Origin: Cytobacillus gottheilii
GTDB lineage: Bacteria > Bacillota > Bacilli > Bacillales > Cytobacillaceae
Assembly (NCBI RefSeq): GCF_900166665.1
Contig: NZ_LT800494.1
Span: 2,215,704 to 2,279,703 of the forward strand
Direction of reading: 5' to 3'
DNA: 64,000 nt
Shown: one piece after another, positions 42,947 through 52,488 of the stretch
How the letters are laid out: each line of letters opens with the position of its first letter
Numbering within the stretch: the first letter of the stretch is position 1
Program-made: the position numbers and the translations under genes
The notes under the pieces: model-generated
What the model was told of the DNA's origin: nothing
Database searches by the model: none
The model's input: the letters and a program-made list of their open reading frames with translations, nothing else

Positions 42947-45172
42947 TTACATTGTTTCGTGGAAGGTTCTGTTGATTACGTCTAGTTGCTGTTCTTTTGT
43001 TAGTTTAATAAAGTTTACTGCGTATCCTGAGACGCGAATGGTTAGCTGCGGGTATTCTTCAGGGTGTTCCATAGCGTCTAGTAGTGTTTCTCTGTTAAAT
43101 ACGTTAACGTTTAAATGGTGGCCTTCTTTAATGGAATACCCATCAAGGATGGAAACAAGGTTGCTCTTTCTTGATTCATCATCTTTGCCAAGTGCTTTAG
43201 GTACGATTGAGAAGGTATTAGAGATACCATCCTGTGCGTAATCGTAAGGAAGTTTTGCTACAGATGATAGAGAAGCAAGTGTTCCTTTACGGTCACGGCC
43301 ATGCATTGGGTTAGCACCTGGTGCAAATGGTTCACCAGCACGGCGGCCATCAGGTGTGTTGCCAGTCTTCTTACCATAAACAACATTAGAAGTAATGGTT
43401 AAGATGGACATTGTATGCAATGAATTGCGGTATGTCTGGTGTTTGCGAAGTTTTGTCATGAAAGTTTCTACAATATCAACCGCGATGCTGTCTACACGAT
43501 CATCGTTGTTTCCGTATTGTGGATATTCACCTTCTGTTTCAAAATCAACAGCCACTCCATTTTCATCACGGATTACTTTAACTTTTGCATGTTTAATGGC
43601 ACTTAATGAATCAGCTACAACACTCAATCCAGCGATACCTGTTGCCATTGTGCGAAGAATTTCTGTATCATGTAATGCCATTTCAATTCGCTCATAGCTG
43701 TATTTGTCATGCATGTAATGAATTACATTTAAAGTGTTGATATATAATCCTGCCAGCCACTCCATAACATTATCAAACTTTTGCATTACTTCTTCATAAT
43801 CAAGTACATCAGAAGTAATCGGAGAGAAGGTAGGAGCTACCTGGATTTTCAGTTTTTCATCTACACCGCCGTTAATTGCATATAACAAGGCTTTAGCAAG
43901 GTTGGCGCGTGCACCGAAGAATTGCATTTGTTTGCCGATTTCCATTGCGGATACACAGCATGCAATTCCATAATCATCGCCATATTCTGGTCGCATGATG
44001 TCATCATTTTCGTATTGGATAGAACTCGTATCAATTGACATCATCGCACAATATTTCTTAAATCCTTCAGGAAGATCTTTGGACCATAGTACAGTTAAAT
44101 TTGGCTCTGGTGCTGGTCCAAGATTCTTTAATGTATGAAGGAAACGGAATGAGTTTTTTGTTACAAGCGGACGGCCGTCAATTGCCATACCGCCGATTGA
44201 TTCAGTTACCCAAGTTGGATCACCGCTGAATAGATCGTTATAATCAGGTGTACGGGCAAATTTTACTAAACGAAGCTTCATGATGAAATGATCCACAATT
44301 TCTTGTGCTTCGACTTCAGTAAGCGTTCCATTCTCGATATCTCTTTCAATATAAATATCAAGGAATGTAGATACACGTCCAAGACTCATTGCTGCACCAT
44401 TTTGTTCTTTTATGGCAGCAAGGTAACCAAAGTATAGCCATTGGAATGCTTCTGCAGCATTGTTAGCAGGTTCTGAAATGTCGAAGCCATAACTTGCCGC
44501 AAGCTGTTTTAATTCATTAAGAGCTCGCACTTGCTCTGAAAGCTCCTCGCGAAGACGGATTGTTTCTTCAGACATTACGCTGCTTGTATTTTTGATATCT
44601 TCTTTCTTAGCCTCAATTAAGCGATTAACTCCATATAAAGCTACACGTCTATAGTCACCAATGATTCTTCCGCGGCCATAAGCATCTGGAAGTCCGGTAA
44701 TAATTGCTGCTTTTCTAGCTAATTTCATTTCATCTGAATAAGCATCAAATACACCTTGATTGTGTGTTTTGCGGAAATCTGTGAAGATTTTTTCCATTTC
44801 TTTGCTTGCTTCAAATCCATACGATTCACAAGCTTGAACGGCCATGCGCACACCGCCAAATGGCTGCAGTGAACGTTTGAAAGGTTTGTCAGTTTGAACA
44901 CCAACTACTTTTTCTAAATCCTTGTTTAAATATCCAGGACCATGAGAAGTAATGGTTGAGACAATTTCAGTATCCATGTCAAGGACACCGCCATTTTCTC
45001 TCTCCTGTTTTGTAAGATCCATAACTTGTTCCCATAATCGGTCAGTTCCTTCTGTTGAACTTACTAAGAAGGATTCATCTCCATCATAAGGTTTAAAATT
45101 CTGAAGAATAAAATCGCGAACATTCACTTCTTTATTCCATTTGCCGTCTGTAAAACCATTCCATTGTTTCAT
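42947..45172 (-). CDS. pflB: Pyruvate formate-lyase (formate acetyltransferase)
   Basis: 741 residues. Glycyl radical enzyme converting pyruvate and CoA to acetyl-CoA and formate during anaerobic growth. Active-site Cys-Cys pair in [12 protein letters not shown]; glycyl-radical loop near the C-terminus [28 protein letters not shown] and CEPL-type N-terminal features. ATG 45172 follows AGAGGTGA by 7 nt. An Fnr/Rex-like palindrome is upstream at 45256. Its activase gene pflA lies downstream. Confidence 0.97.
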   Translation of the reverse strand: MKQWNGFTDGKWNKEVNVRDFILQNFKPYDGDESFLVSSTEGTDRLWEQVMDLTKQERENGGVLDMDTEIVSTITSHGPGYLNKDLEKVVGVQTDKPFKRSLQPFGGVRMAVQACESYGFEASKEMEKIFTDFRKTHNQGVFDAYSDEMKLARKAAIITGLPDAYGRGRIIGDYRRVALYGVNRLIEAKKEDIKNTSSVMSEETIRLREELSEQVRALNELKQLAASYGFDISEPANNAAEAFQWLYFGYLAAIKEQNGAAMSLGRVSTFLDIYIERDIENGTLTEVEAQEIVDHFIMKLRLVKFARTPDYNDLFSGDPTWVTESIGGMAIDGRPLVTKNSFRFLHTLKNLGPAPEPNLTVLWSKDLPEGFKKYCAMMSIDTSSIQYENDDIMRPEYGDDYGIACCVSAMEIGKQMQFFGARANLAKALLYAINGGVDEKLKIQVAPTFSPITSDVLDYEEVMQKFDNVMEWLAGLYINTLNVIHYMHDKYSYERIEMALHDTEILRTMATGIAGLSVVADSLSAIKHAKVKVIRDENGVAVDFETEGEYPQYGNNDDRVDSIAVDIVETFMTKLRKHQTYRNSLHTMSILTITSNVVYGKKTGNTPDGRRAGEPFAPGANPMHGRDRKGTLASLSSVAKLPYDYAQDGISNTFSIVPKALGKDDESRKSNLVSILDGYSIKEGHHLNVNVFNRETLLDAMEHPEEYPQLTIRVSGYAVNFIKLTKEQQLDVINRTFHETM

Positions 45173-45255
45173 TATCAAGTCACCTCTGTAAATATGATTT
45201 AAATATCTTATAACAGTTGATACAACTTAACTACAATTTGAGTATAACAGACTTA

Positions 45256-45273
45256 TTGTGAAAAGAATCACAA
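45256..45273. promoter_or_regulatory. Fnr/Rex-type operator upstream of pflB
   Basis: TTGTGA-AAAGAA-TCACAA, a perfect inverted repeat with the Fnr spacing TGTGA-N6-TCACA and one mismatch to the Rex box TTGTGAA-N4-TTCACAA, about 85 nt upstream of pflB. A second half site, TATTGTGAACA, follows at 45286-45296. Confidence 0.6.
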
Positions 45274-45419
45274 TAATTATGAACGTATTGTGAACACTTG
45301 GTAAATAAGGATTCTTTTCGATGTTTACAACATGTTCGTAGTGTTAAGTGTTCATCTGTACTATATTATTAGGTGGGGAATGGTGATCTGTTATATATAG
45401 TAATCTATGGGGCGTTTTT

Positions 45420-46106
45420 ATGAAAATAGGCAACTTCGGCAACATTTACCGCTATTTAAATAGCAATTTATCTGTTTTAATTAAGACTATGAAAAAACTA
45501 CTTTTAACTTTCATGTTGTCCGTTACTCTAGTCTTTGGATTTTATAGCTCAGCATCTGCAGCATCTGTTCACAGCGTTCAGACAGGAGATACAATGTGGA
45601 AGATTGCTCTAAAATATCAGGTAGGAGTTTCTGAGATTATTAGTGCAAATCCATCTGTTTCTAATCCTAATATGATTTATCCTGGACAAAAGCTTAACAT
45701 TCCAGCTTTAGCGGCTTCAACGCTAACTGTTGAAGAAGAAGTTGTACAGCTTGTAAATCAAGAAAGAGCAAAATATGGCTTAAAGCCATTAACCTCAAAT
45801 TGGGAAGTTGCAAGAGTTGCAAGATACAAATCTCAGGACATGATTAATAAAAACTACTTTGATCATAATTCTCCTACGTATGGTACACCATTCCAAATGA
45901 TGAAGAATTTTGGAATTACCTATAAAACGGCAGGTGAAAATATCGCGGCAGGTCAAACGACAGCACAAGCTGTTGTTAAGGCGTGGATGAATAGTGAAGG
46001 ACACCGCAAAAATATTCTATCTTCAAGCTACACTCAAATTGGTGTCGGTTATGTAAAAGGCGGATCTTATGGCCACTACTGGACACAAATGTTTATTTCA
46101 AAATAA
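45420..46106 (+). CDS. Secreted LysM-CAP domain protein
   Basis: 228 residues: signal peptide ending SASA/AS, one LysM domain (HSVQTGDTMWKIALKYQVGVSEII...IYPGQKLNIP) that binds peptidoglycan or spore cortex glycan, then a CAP/SCP-PR1 domain (VVQLVNQERAKYGLKPL, SQDMINKNYFDHNSP, AGENIAAGQTT, WMNSEGHRKNIL, HYWTQMF). The YkwD and SafA-like families combine these modules. Start uncertain: ATG 45420 has GGGGCG upstream, and ATG 45489 gives a cleaner signal peptide but no ribosome binding site. Confidence 0.88.
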   Translation: MKIGNFGNIYRYLNSNLSVLIKTMKKLLLTFMLSVTLVFGFYSSASAASVHSVQTGDTMWKIALKYQVGVSEIISANPSVSNPNMIYPGQKLNIPALAASTLTVEEEVVQLVNQERAKYGLKPLTSNWEVARVARYKSQDMINKNYFDHNSPTYGTPFQMMKNFGITYKTAGENIAAGQTTAQAVVKAWMNSEGHRKNILSSSYTQIGVGYVKGGSYGHYWTQMFISK

Positions 46107-46118
46107 AAAATCGTTCAT

Positions 46119-46159
46119 TAAAAAGGATGTCCAATGACTATTCAGGACATCCTTTTTTT
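46119..46159 (+). terminator. Terminator of the LysM-CAP gene
   Basis: AAAAGGATGTCC / GGACATCCTTTT stem with a 12-nt loop followed by T7. Confidence 0.92.
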
Positions 46160-46303
46160 GCATATCTAAAAACTGGGAATGAGAAGCATCGAATGATTAG
46201 GGAAAGCAGCAAATTGAAGTCAATATGTCTGTGGAAGAATCAAACTAAGCCGTTGCTTAAGTCTTGCCCATCATATAACACTTTTTAGAAATAAGCCTAT
46301 TTG

Positions 46304-46756
46304 TTAATCTACAACAATATAAGCAATCATCGTACCATGATTTTCATGGTGAGAATGAACATCGCATACAAGCTTATATGTTCCTTCTTTAGAAAAATTC
46401 AGTGGAACGACCGTTTCTTCACCCTTTTTAACAACACCTTTAATGTCAGTTCCTTCGATATAAAAAGGATGCTCACTGCCGTTTACCCCTAAGATCTTTA
46501 AATTCACATTTTCCCCTTTTTCAAGAAAAATTGTACCAGGATCCCAGCGATAAACCTCCATTTCCTTTCCATCAGCAGTAGTAGTTGTAAATTCTCCAGT
46601 CACCATGTGGATGTCTCTAACATTCTCCCCGGCAGCAGGATTAAATGCTGTAACATTTTCAGATTTTGTGTAAATAACAGCAGCTGCACTTGCAATCACA
46701 GTTAACACGGCTAGAAACAAAAAAATGGTTCTCTTCTTTAAAACAAAAAATGTCAT
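46304..46756 (-). CDS. Membrane-anchored cupredoxin-domain protein
   Basis: 150 residues from ATG 46756 (GGGGAG 8 nt upstream). Hydrophobic N-terminal anchor (about 9-30), then a cupredoxin-like beta sandwich with a conserved HPFYIEG and a copper-site loop CDVHSHHENHGTM. One Cys, His residues and a Met after the Cys fit a type-1 or incomplete CuA site of the COX2/nitrous-oxide-reductase type. Extracytoplasmic electron transfer or copper binding is inferred; no oxidase subunit I is adjacent. Confidence 0.7.
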   Translation of the reverse strand: MTFFVLKKRTIFLFLAVLTVIASAAAVIYTKSENVTAFNPAAGENVRDIHMVTGEFTTTTADGKEMEVYRWDPGTIFLEKGENVNLKILGVNGSEHPFYIEGTDIKGVVKKGEETVVPLNFSKEGTYKLVCDVHSHHENHGTMIAYIVVD

Positions 46757-46994
46757 CCGTTTTTCTCCCCTCAAATATGTTTGTTCATTATAAAGGTATG
46801 CGTATTGTATAGGGGAACTTGTCTACTTTTCCGTTTTTTCTCAATAAAATTTTATAACCTATCTGTACCCGCGATTAGGATTAAAAATCTATAGACAAAA
46901 AGAGGGAAAAGTGTAAAAATTTAATTAAATTCATACTCTAATTGCAAGATCCATTTCATACTGATGTATACCTATAGAAAATGGGGGAGATATA

Positions 46995-47948
46995 ATGGAA
47001 TTTTTGATTGTTATTTTAATAATGGTGTTGTTTGTTGTAGGGATTACCGCTGCTAACAAATCGAAAAATCGCGGTTTGTCATTAAAGAATACACCTTTAC
47101 CCGATGATTTAGGTCTGCAAATCGAAGCTGCTTTAGCTATCGAGAAAAAATTAGAGCAAACTCTGCCATTCTCATATGAAGAAAATGTGCTAAATAGAGT
47201 ATTACATGAATATCCAAAAACAACTTCTTTTGAAGTGGATTGGGCTATTTATGAGTTAAAAAGATATTTTGTCATGAATGCGATATTAAAATCTGTTCCA
47301 ATGTTTAGTGCTAAGGCGGATGAGGTTTGGCATGAAATGCTGATGTTTACCAGGGAATATCAGCAATTTTCCAATCAATTTTATGGTGGTTATTTGCATC
47401 ACGCACCAAACCTGGATGCTGAACCAATTCCTGGGAAGCGAGCATTTTTTGACTGGGTATATATAAGTTTATTTAAAGTTGAAGAAAACAGTAAGATTAT
47501 TTGGGGTGGTTTCCTTAAAAATGCAATAAAACAAGAAATTCTAGAGGATTTTTACCATCTGGATGAAAGAGCTTTATTGGATAAATATTTTAAAGCTGGC
47601 GATGAGTTTATGGATGTTAAGATGTATTTAATCCATAAAATGAAAGATGATATGATAGATGCAAAAAGGCTTAAGGACAATGGGGATGTTTTTACTCTCG
47701 ACAAAGGAACATCCAATTCCCAAGTATATATGTATGCTAGTAGTGCGGTCATCTTTTACTCCCTTTATGAGCCAGACCTTTTTGAAGAGCATATGAATGA
47801 GTTGTTGCCTAAAGAAATGACGAAGGACCATTATTCCGGAGGATCCTCTTGTTCAGGTTTTGGCTGCAGCAGTTCTTCTGATTCCGATAGCGGCGGCGGG
47901 GGAGGTTCAAGCTGTTCAAGCTGTGGCGGAGGAGGCTGCAGCAGTTAA
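46995..47948 (+). CDS. GRDP/DUF1399-like protein with Cys/Gly/Ser-rich tail
   Basis: 317 residues. Short N-terminal membrane segment (about 2-20), then a soluble region with KADEVWHEMLMFTREYQQF and FYGGYLHHAPN, similar to the glycine-rich-domain-containing (DUF1399) pattern D-x-x-WH...Y..F....LHH. The last ~37 residues are almost only Ser, Gly, Asp and Cys (seven Cys, e.g. SSCSGFGCSSSSDS), like the tails of TIGR04222-type membrane proteins. Function unknown. GGGGGAG precedes the ATG. Confidence 0.65.
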   Translation: MEFLIVILIMVLFVVGITAANKSKNRGLSLKNTPLPDDLGLQIEAALAIEKKLEQTLPFSYEENVLNRVLHEYPKTTSFEVDWAIYELKRYFVMNAILKSVPMFSAKADEVWHEMLMFTREYQQFSNQFYGGYLHHAPNLDAEPIPGKRAFFDWVYISLFKVEENSKIIWGGFLKNAIKQEILEDFYHLDERALLDKYFKAGDEFMDVKMYLIHKMKDDMIDAKRLKDNGDVFTLDKGTSNSQVYMYASSAVIFYSLYEPDLFEEHMNELLPKEMTKDHYSGGSSCSGFGCSSSSDSDSGGGGGSSCSSCGGGGCSS

Positions 47949-48104
47949 AAAATTAGTCGTTAAGTAATGGGAGTAAATTCTTAGAAACTTTCATTTTTTT
48001 CAAAAAAAGGAAGAAACATTTCATTTTATTAACAATTTTATATCAATGATAAATCACAAACAATATTTTGGTACAATCTATTATGGTTAAAGGCTAAGTA
48101 TTGG

Positions 48105-49301
48105 ATGTGTTATACTGTGAAAAAAACTTTTTGTGCTGTACTAGTATCGTTCATGATTATTACGTTTTCAAATTCAGTTTACGCAGAAACCGAGAGCATT
48201 GCAGAAGAACCAGAGAATCCAGAAATTGTTAGTGAAGCAGCTATTTTGATGGATTCTGATACGGGTGCTATACTTTATGAAAAAAATGCACAGGAAAAAA
48301 TGGTTCCGGCCAGCTTAACTAAAATAGCAACAGCTATATATGCGATTGAAAACGAAGAATTAACAGATATCGTGATTGTTAGTGAATCTGCAAGAAATGT
48401 TGTTGGTACTCGTGTTTATCTCGAAGCAGGGGAACAAGTATCACTTTTGAAGCTTCTGCAGGGAATGCTCATTAACTCGGGCAATGACGCGGCATGGGCA
48501 ATTGCAGAATATACAGACGGAAATATCGAGCGGTTTTCAGAACACGTAAATGAATATTTAAAAGAAAAAGTTGGAGTAAAGAATACGCATTTTACAAATC
48601 CTCATGGTTTATATGAAGAAGATCACTATACCACGGCAGAGGATTTAGCACTTATTACGAATTATGCCATGCAAAATGAAACATTTCGCCGAATTTTTGG
48701 TGAAACAGAATTACCATGGAATGGTGAGTCTTGGGATACTACCCTCTATACCCACCATTTAATGCTTTTAAGTCAGTATCCGTATGAATGGGTGACTGGC
48801 GGAAAAACCGGGTTTGTGAATGAAGCCAAGCAAACATTAGCGACCACGGCTTCTAAAGGATCCTTGAATTTAACTGCCATTACATTAAAAGCTGACTTTA
48901 AACGTGATATCTATCAAGATACAATTAAGATGTTTGATTATGGGTTTAATACGTATGTACATGATGTAATTGATCAGAATGAAGTGTATCAGGATAAAGA
49001 AAACAAGTATACAACAAACGGACAAAATATTGAAGTTACCGTTCCGTTCAATAATGAGTATAGAGAAGAATTATCAGACGATGGAGAATTACGATTTTTC
49101 AATGAGGATGGTACGTATGTGCAGTCCATTCAGCTTCACCTTAAACCATCTGAAGAGAATATATCTCAACACTTAAAAAGTGCAGCACCACCACCCCCTG
49201 AAGAGGAGCCTAGCCAGAAAAACTGGATAGTGAACTCCATATTGGCTGCCGGAATGCTGGTAATGGCCGTTTTTGGATATAGAAGAATAAGAAGCCGATA
49301 A
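48105..49301 (+). CDS. D-alanyl-D-alanine carboxypeptidase (class C low-mass PBP)
   Basis: 398 residues, S11 family. Signal peptide, then active-site motifs SLTK (in MVPASLTKIATAIYA), SGN (MLINSGNDAAWAIAEY) and KTG (WVTGGKTGFVNEAKQ), a C-terminal beta domain and a C-terminal hydrophobic anchor (about 375-392). It trims terminal D-Ala from peptidoglycan stem peptides; DacF/DacB-like, exact orthologue not assigned. The start may be ATG 48105 or GTG 48117 (the latter gives VKKTFCAVL). Confidence 0.9.
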   Translation: MCYTVKKTFCAVLVSFMIITFSNSVYAETESIAEEPENPEIVSEAAILMDSDTGAILYEKNAQEKMVPASLTKIATAIYAIENEELTDIVIVSESARNVVGTRVYLEAGEQVSLLKLLQGMLINSGNDAAWAIAEYTDGNIERFSEHVNEYLKEKVGVKNTHFTNPHGLYEEDHYTTAEDLALITNYAMQNETFRRIFGETELPWNGESWDTTLYTHHLMLLSQYPYEWVTGGKTGFVNEAKQTLATTASKGSLNLTAITLKADFKRDIYQDTIKMFDYGFNTYVHDVIDQNEVYQDKENKYTTNGQNIEVTVPFNNEYREELSDDGELRFFNEDGTYVQSIQLHLKPSEENISQHLKSAAPPPPEEEPSQKNWIVNSILAAGMLVMAVFGYRRIRSR

Positions 49302-49305
49302 AACA

Positions 49306-49346
49306 AAAATGCGAGAATTGCTTAACGAGCAGTTCTCGCATTTTTT
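49306..49346 (+). terminator. Terminator of the carboxypeptidase gene
   Basis: AAAAATGCGAGAA..GCT / AGC.TTCTCGCATTTTTT stem, strong T run on the plus strand. Confidence 0.9.
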
Positions 49347-49427
49347 AGTTAGAAATCTAAGAGGTATACATGTTCCAAACGAATAAAAACAGAACACTGA
49401 AGAATGATAAGTATGGAGGTGGTATGA

Positions 49428-49556
49428 ATGGGAAAGCGAAAAAAGGATGCTTCAAAGACTGGATTAAGTTCACCTGAGGTAAAAGGACAAGGAACAACAG
49501 AAACAGAAACTGGCGTTAGTTCCTCATCAGCTCGTCATAAAAATAAAAAGCACTGA
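49428..49556 (+). CDS. Small basic Ser/Thr/Lys-rich protein, 42 residues
   Basis: ATG at 49428 shortly after GGAGGTG opens 42 codons: MGKRKKDASKTGLSSPEVKG..., hydrophilic, no hydrophobic core, ending RHKNKKH. Size and composition recall minor small acid-soluble spore proteins, but it does not match a family I can name. Followed by a hairpin shared with ykpA. Confidence 0.55.
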   Translation: MGKRKKDASKTGLSSPEVKGQGTTETETGVSSSSARHKNKKH

Positions 49557-49587
49557 AAAAAAGAGTCAGCCTCCCTAAGCTGACTCC
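49554..49587 (-). terminator. ykpA terminator
   Basis: GAGTCAGC / GCTGACTC stem with an 8-nt loop, followed on the minus strand by TTTTTTT. Confidence 0.85.
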
Positions 49588-49594
49588 TTCAAAA

Positions 49595-51214
49595 TTATTT
49601 ATACATCCCCGCTACTTTCTTTTGCAATTCATGATCTTCGAGGTATTCATCATAAGTCATTTGCTTGTCAATGATTCCAGCAGGTGTTAGTTCAATAATA
49701 CGGTTTGCAATGGTTTGAATAAATTGATGGTCATGAGAAGCAAAAATCATCGACCCTTTAAAATTAATTAAACCATTATTTAACGCAGTAATAGATTCTA
49801 GGTCAAGGTGATTTGTAGGCTCGTCAAGAAGCAGGACATTGGAACCGCTGAGCATCATTTTTGAAAGCATGCAGCGAACTTTTTCCCCTCCGGACAGAAC
49901 TTTAGCGTTCTTCAATACTTCTTCACCAGAAAAGAGCATTCTGCCTAAGAAACCGCGCAGGAAGCTTTCACTTTGATCATTTGGTGAAAATTGACGCAGC
50001 CAATCAACTAGGTTCACATCACTATTTTCAAAATACTGCGAGTTATCACTTGGAAAATAAGATTGTGATGTAGTCACACCCCACTTATAAGTACCTTCAT
50101 CAGGCTCCATTTCTCCTGCAAGGATTTTAAAGAGGGTTGTTTTTGCTAATTCGTTTGTGCCGACTAAGGCAATTTTATCGTCTTTATTCATAATAAAGCT
50201 AATGTTATCAAGTACTTTGACACCATCAATCGTTTTGCTGATTCCATCGACACGAAGAAGGTCGTTCCCAATTTCGCGGTCAGGTGTGAAACCTACAAAA
50301 GGATAACGGCGAGATGATGGTCTAATATCATCTAATGTAATTTTATCTAACAGCTTCTTACGGGAAGTAGCTTGTTTCGATTTTGACGCATTAGCACTGA
50401 AACGAGCAATAAAGTTTTGCAGTTCTTTTATTTTTTCTTCCTTCTTTTTGTTCGCATCAGAAGCCATTCTTTGTGCAAGCTGGCTAGATTCGTACCAGAA
50501 ATCATAGTTCCCTACATAAATCTGAATTTTTCCGAAATCTAAATCGGCAATATGCGTACATACCTTATTTAAGAAATGACGGTCATGGGATACAACAATA
50601 ACTGTATTCTCAAAATTAATTAAGAATTCTTCAAGCCATTGAATCGCTTTAATATCCAAATGGTTTGTAGGCTCGTCAAGAAGCAGCACATCTGGCTTCC
50701 CAAATAAAGCTTGAGCGAGAAGAACCTTTACCTTCTCCGAACCAGAAAGATCAGCCATTGTCTTTGTATGAAGTTCTTCTTCAATCCCTAATCCTTTTAA
50801 AAGAATTGCCGCTTCAGACTCTGCTTCCCATCCATTAAGTTCGGCGAATTCACCTTCAAGCTCAGCTGCTTTCATACCATCCTCGTCTGTAAAGTCAGCT
50901 TTCATGTAAATTGCGTCCTTCTCCTGCATAACCTCGTATAAGCGAGCATGACCCATAATGACGGTTTTTAAAACTTCGTGTTCTTCGTATTCAAAATGGT
51001 TTTGCTTCAAAACTGCCAGACGCTCGCCTGGTCCCAATGAAACCTGACCAGTTTGGGATTCAATCTCACCAGAAACAATTTTTAAAAAGGTAGATTTTCC
51101 CGCACCATTTGCTCCGATCAAACCGTAGCAGTTCCCAGGTGTAAATTTAATATTAACGTCTTCAAAAAGCTTACGATCTCCATAACGAAGACTGACATTG
51201 CTAACACTTAACAT
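49595..51214 (-). CDS. ykpA: ABC-F family ATPase YkpA
   Basis: 539 residues, two ABC modules joined by the ABC-F linker (~240-320, rich in Lys/Ala/Ser). Module 1: Walker A GANGAGKST, signature LSGSEKVK, Walker B VLLLDEPTNHLD. Module 2: Walker A is atypical, GTNELAKTT (Ala for the Gly before Lys), signature LSGGEKVR, Walker B VLLLDEPTNHLD. ABC-F proteins act on ribosomes instead of transport. Length and sequence match B. subtilis YkpA (about 540). ATG 51214 is preceded by GGAGGAATTTAA. Confidence 0.9.
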   Translation of the reverse strand: MLSVSNVSLRYGDRKLFEDVNIKFTPGNCYGLIGANGAGKSTFLKIVSGEIESQTGQVSLGPGERLAVLKQNHFEYEEHEVLKTVIMGHARLYEVMQEKDAIYMKADFTDEDGMKAAELEGEFAELNGWEAESEAAILLKGLGIEEELHTKTMADLSGSEKVKVLLAQALFGKPDVLLLDEPTNHLDIKAIQWLEEFLINFENTVIVVSHDRHFLNKVCTHIADLDFGKIQIYVGNYDFWYESSQLAQRMASDANKKKEEKIKELQNFIARFSANASKSKQATSRKKLLDKITLDDIRPSSRRYPFVGFTPDREIGNDLLRVDGISKTIDGVKVLDNISFIMNKDDKIALVGTNELAKTTLFKILAGEMEPDEGTYKWGVTTSQSYFPSDNSQYFENSDVNLVDWLRQFSPNDQSESFLRGFLGRMLFSGEEVLKNAKVLSGGEKVRCMLSKMMLSGSNVLLLDEPTNHLDLESITALNNGLINFKGSMIFASHDHQFIQTIANRIIELTPAGIIDKQMTYDEYLEDHELQKKVAGMYK

Positions 51215-51461
51215 TTATTTAAATTCCTCCAAATGTACATAATCTCTAGAATTATAACATTTACAGTGCAGATTATAAAGGAATTAAGAAAATCGCGGAG
51301 AATATGTTTAAGGCAGAACGTTTATATAAACACCAGCAGGGAAAATAGAGAAAAAAGAAAAACAGAAAAAAGAACAACTTTTTTAAAATTGTTCATAGTT
51401 TTTTCATAATTATCCTGTACAATGAATTTATAAACGGCAGGTAAGAAGGAGAGTATGTCAA

Positions 51462-51596
51462 ATGGCCAAAAAGCAGCTCGTAGAATTAGTTAATCGATTA
51501 AAAAAGTCGGGTATTAAAGTTAGCTTTACTAAGCCAAGAACTCAAGCGATTTTGTCCTTACATGCAAGTAAATCATTGCCTACTGCCTCGAATTAA
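51462..51596 (+). CDS. Small basic ORF, possibly the 5' part of a frameshifted gene
   Basis: ATG 51462, 9 nt after AAGGAG, gives 44 codons: MAKKQLVELVNRLKKSGIKVSFTKPRTQAILSLH followed by 10 more residues before a TAA. The first 34 residues look like a genuine folded start; the tail does not. A second frame (+1) starting at 51562 overlaps it. Two readings: a 44-residue protein, or a gene broken by a single-base change. Not recognised. Confidence 0.45.
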   Translation: MAKKQLVELVNRLKKSGIKVSFTKPRTQAILSLHASKSLPTASN

Positions 51597-51702
51597 ACAT
51601 TGTACTTGTTATTATGACAAAATGCTGGAGCTGGCTCCATTTAAGATTGGCGCCGTTGAAGTATTGTATGAAGTGGCGCCTTGTGATCTACATAATAAAT
51701 GA
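51562..51702 (+). pseudogene. Overlapping +1 frame, possible 3' part of the same gene
   Basis: 46 codons from ATG 51562, +1 relative to the 51462 frame, with no ribosome binding site of its own. It encodes KHCTCYYDKMLELAPFKIGAV followed by EVLYEVAPCD, a protein-like, Cys-containing sequence. Best explained as the continuation of the 51462 gene in another frame after an indel near 51560-51595, or as an overlapping gene translated by coupling. Ends directly before the terminator at 51707. Confidence 0.35.
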
Positions 51703-51706
51703 TAAA

Positions 51707-51738
51707 TAAAAAAGCGAGTGCATAAGCATTCGCTTTTT
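51707..51738. terminator. Bidirectional terminator
   Basis: AAAAAAGCGAGTGC / GCATTCGCTTTTTT stem with ATAA loop between the small ORF and the SCO1 homologue. Confidence 0.88.
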
Positions 51739-51756
51739 TACTGTTATAGCATCAAA

Positions 51757-52356
51757 TTAAATTTCTTTCATAATTTTTGTGTATACATCTTCTTTGCTGA
51801 ATTCTTCGCCCATTGGAAATTTCTTTAGATAGCGGTTATTTTCATCTAAGAGATAGACAAAGGTGCTATGAACAAAGAAACCATCTCCTGGATCTCGATA
51901 TTGAAATTTGAAGGTGTTTGCCAGATCAAGTATTTCTTGCTGATCTTGCTTCATATCTTCCTGATCACCAGTAAGCATAATCCAGTTTCCATCATCTTCA
52001 ATTTCAAAGGTATTCATATAATTTTTCATTATTTCAGGTGTGTCACGATAGGGGTCAATCGTAATGGTAAGAAACTGAACATTTTCCCCAAATACACCTT
52101 CTTTTTGTAAGTCACTTTTCAATAAATTCATTTTTTGCGTAGTTGTCGGACAAATATCAGGACAATGAGTATACATGAATTCCACTAGCTTTAATTTCTT
52201 ATCCGACTGGGCAAAATCATATGTTTCTCCATTCATGGTCACAAGGGTTGTGTTTTCTGGAATTGTCGCCATATGATCGCGAATGATAAAAAATGAAATG
52301 CCCGCAGTAATGCCCACTGCTACAATTAAGCTGCAAATAATATAGATCTTTCTCAT
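51757..52356 (-). CDS. ypmQ: SCO1/SenC family copper chaperone (YpmQ-like)
   Basis: 199 residues from ATG 52356, preceded by GGGAGGGG. N-terminal membrane anchor (about 5-24) and a thioredoxin-like domain with the copper motif CPDICP (CX3C) and the distal conserved His in GDGFFVHSTFVYLLD. SCO proteins deliver copper to the CuA site of cytochrome c oxidase. QoxA has no CuA, so the client is presumably a caa3 oxidase elsewhere in the genome. Confidence 0.9.
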   Translation of the reverse strand: MRKIYIICSLIVAVGITAGISFFIIRDHMATIPENTTLVTMNGETYDFAQSDKKLKLVEFMYTHCPDICPTTTQKMNLLKSDLQKEGVFGENVQFLTITIDPYRDTPEIMKNYMNTFEIEDDGNWIMLTGDQEDMKQDQQEILDLANTFKFQYRDPGDGFFVHSTFVYLLDENNRYLKKFPMGEEFSKEDVYTKIMKEI

Positions 52357-52488
52357 TCTTTCCCCTCCCACTATTAAGATAATGAATACCGTAAAAAATT
52401 CCTATGGATAATATGTGAACACGCTAATAAAGTGACAATTGTGTGAAAAGTCACTTTGTTTATATAGGTAGAGGGCAGATAAAAACAA

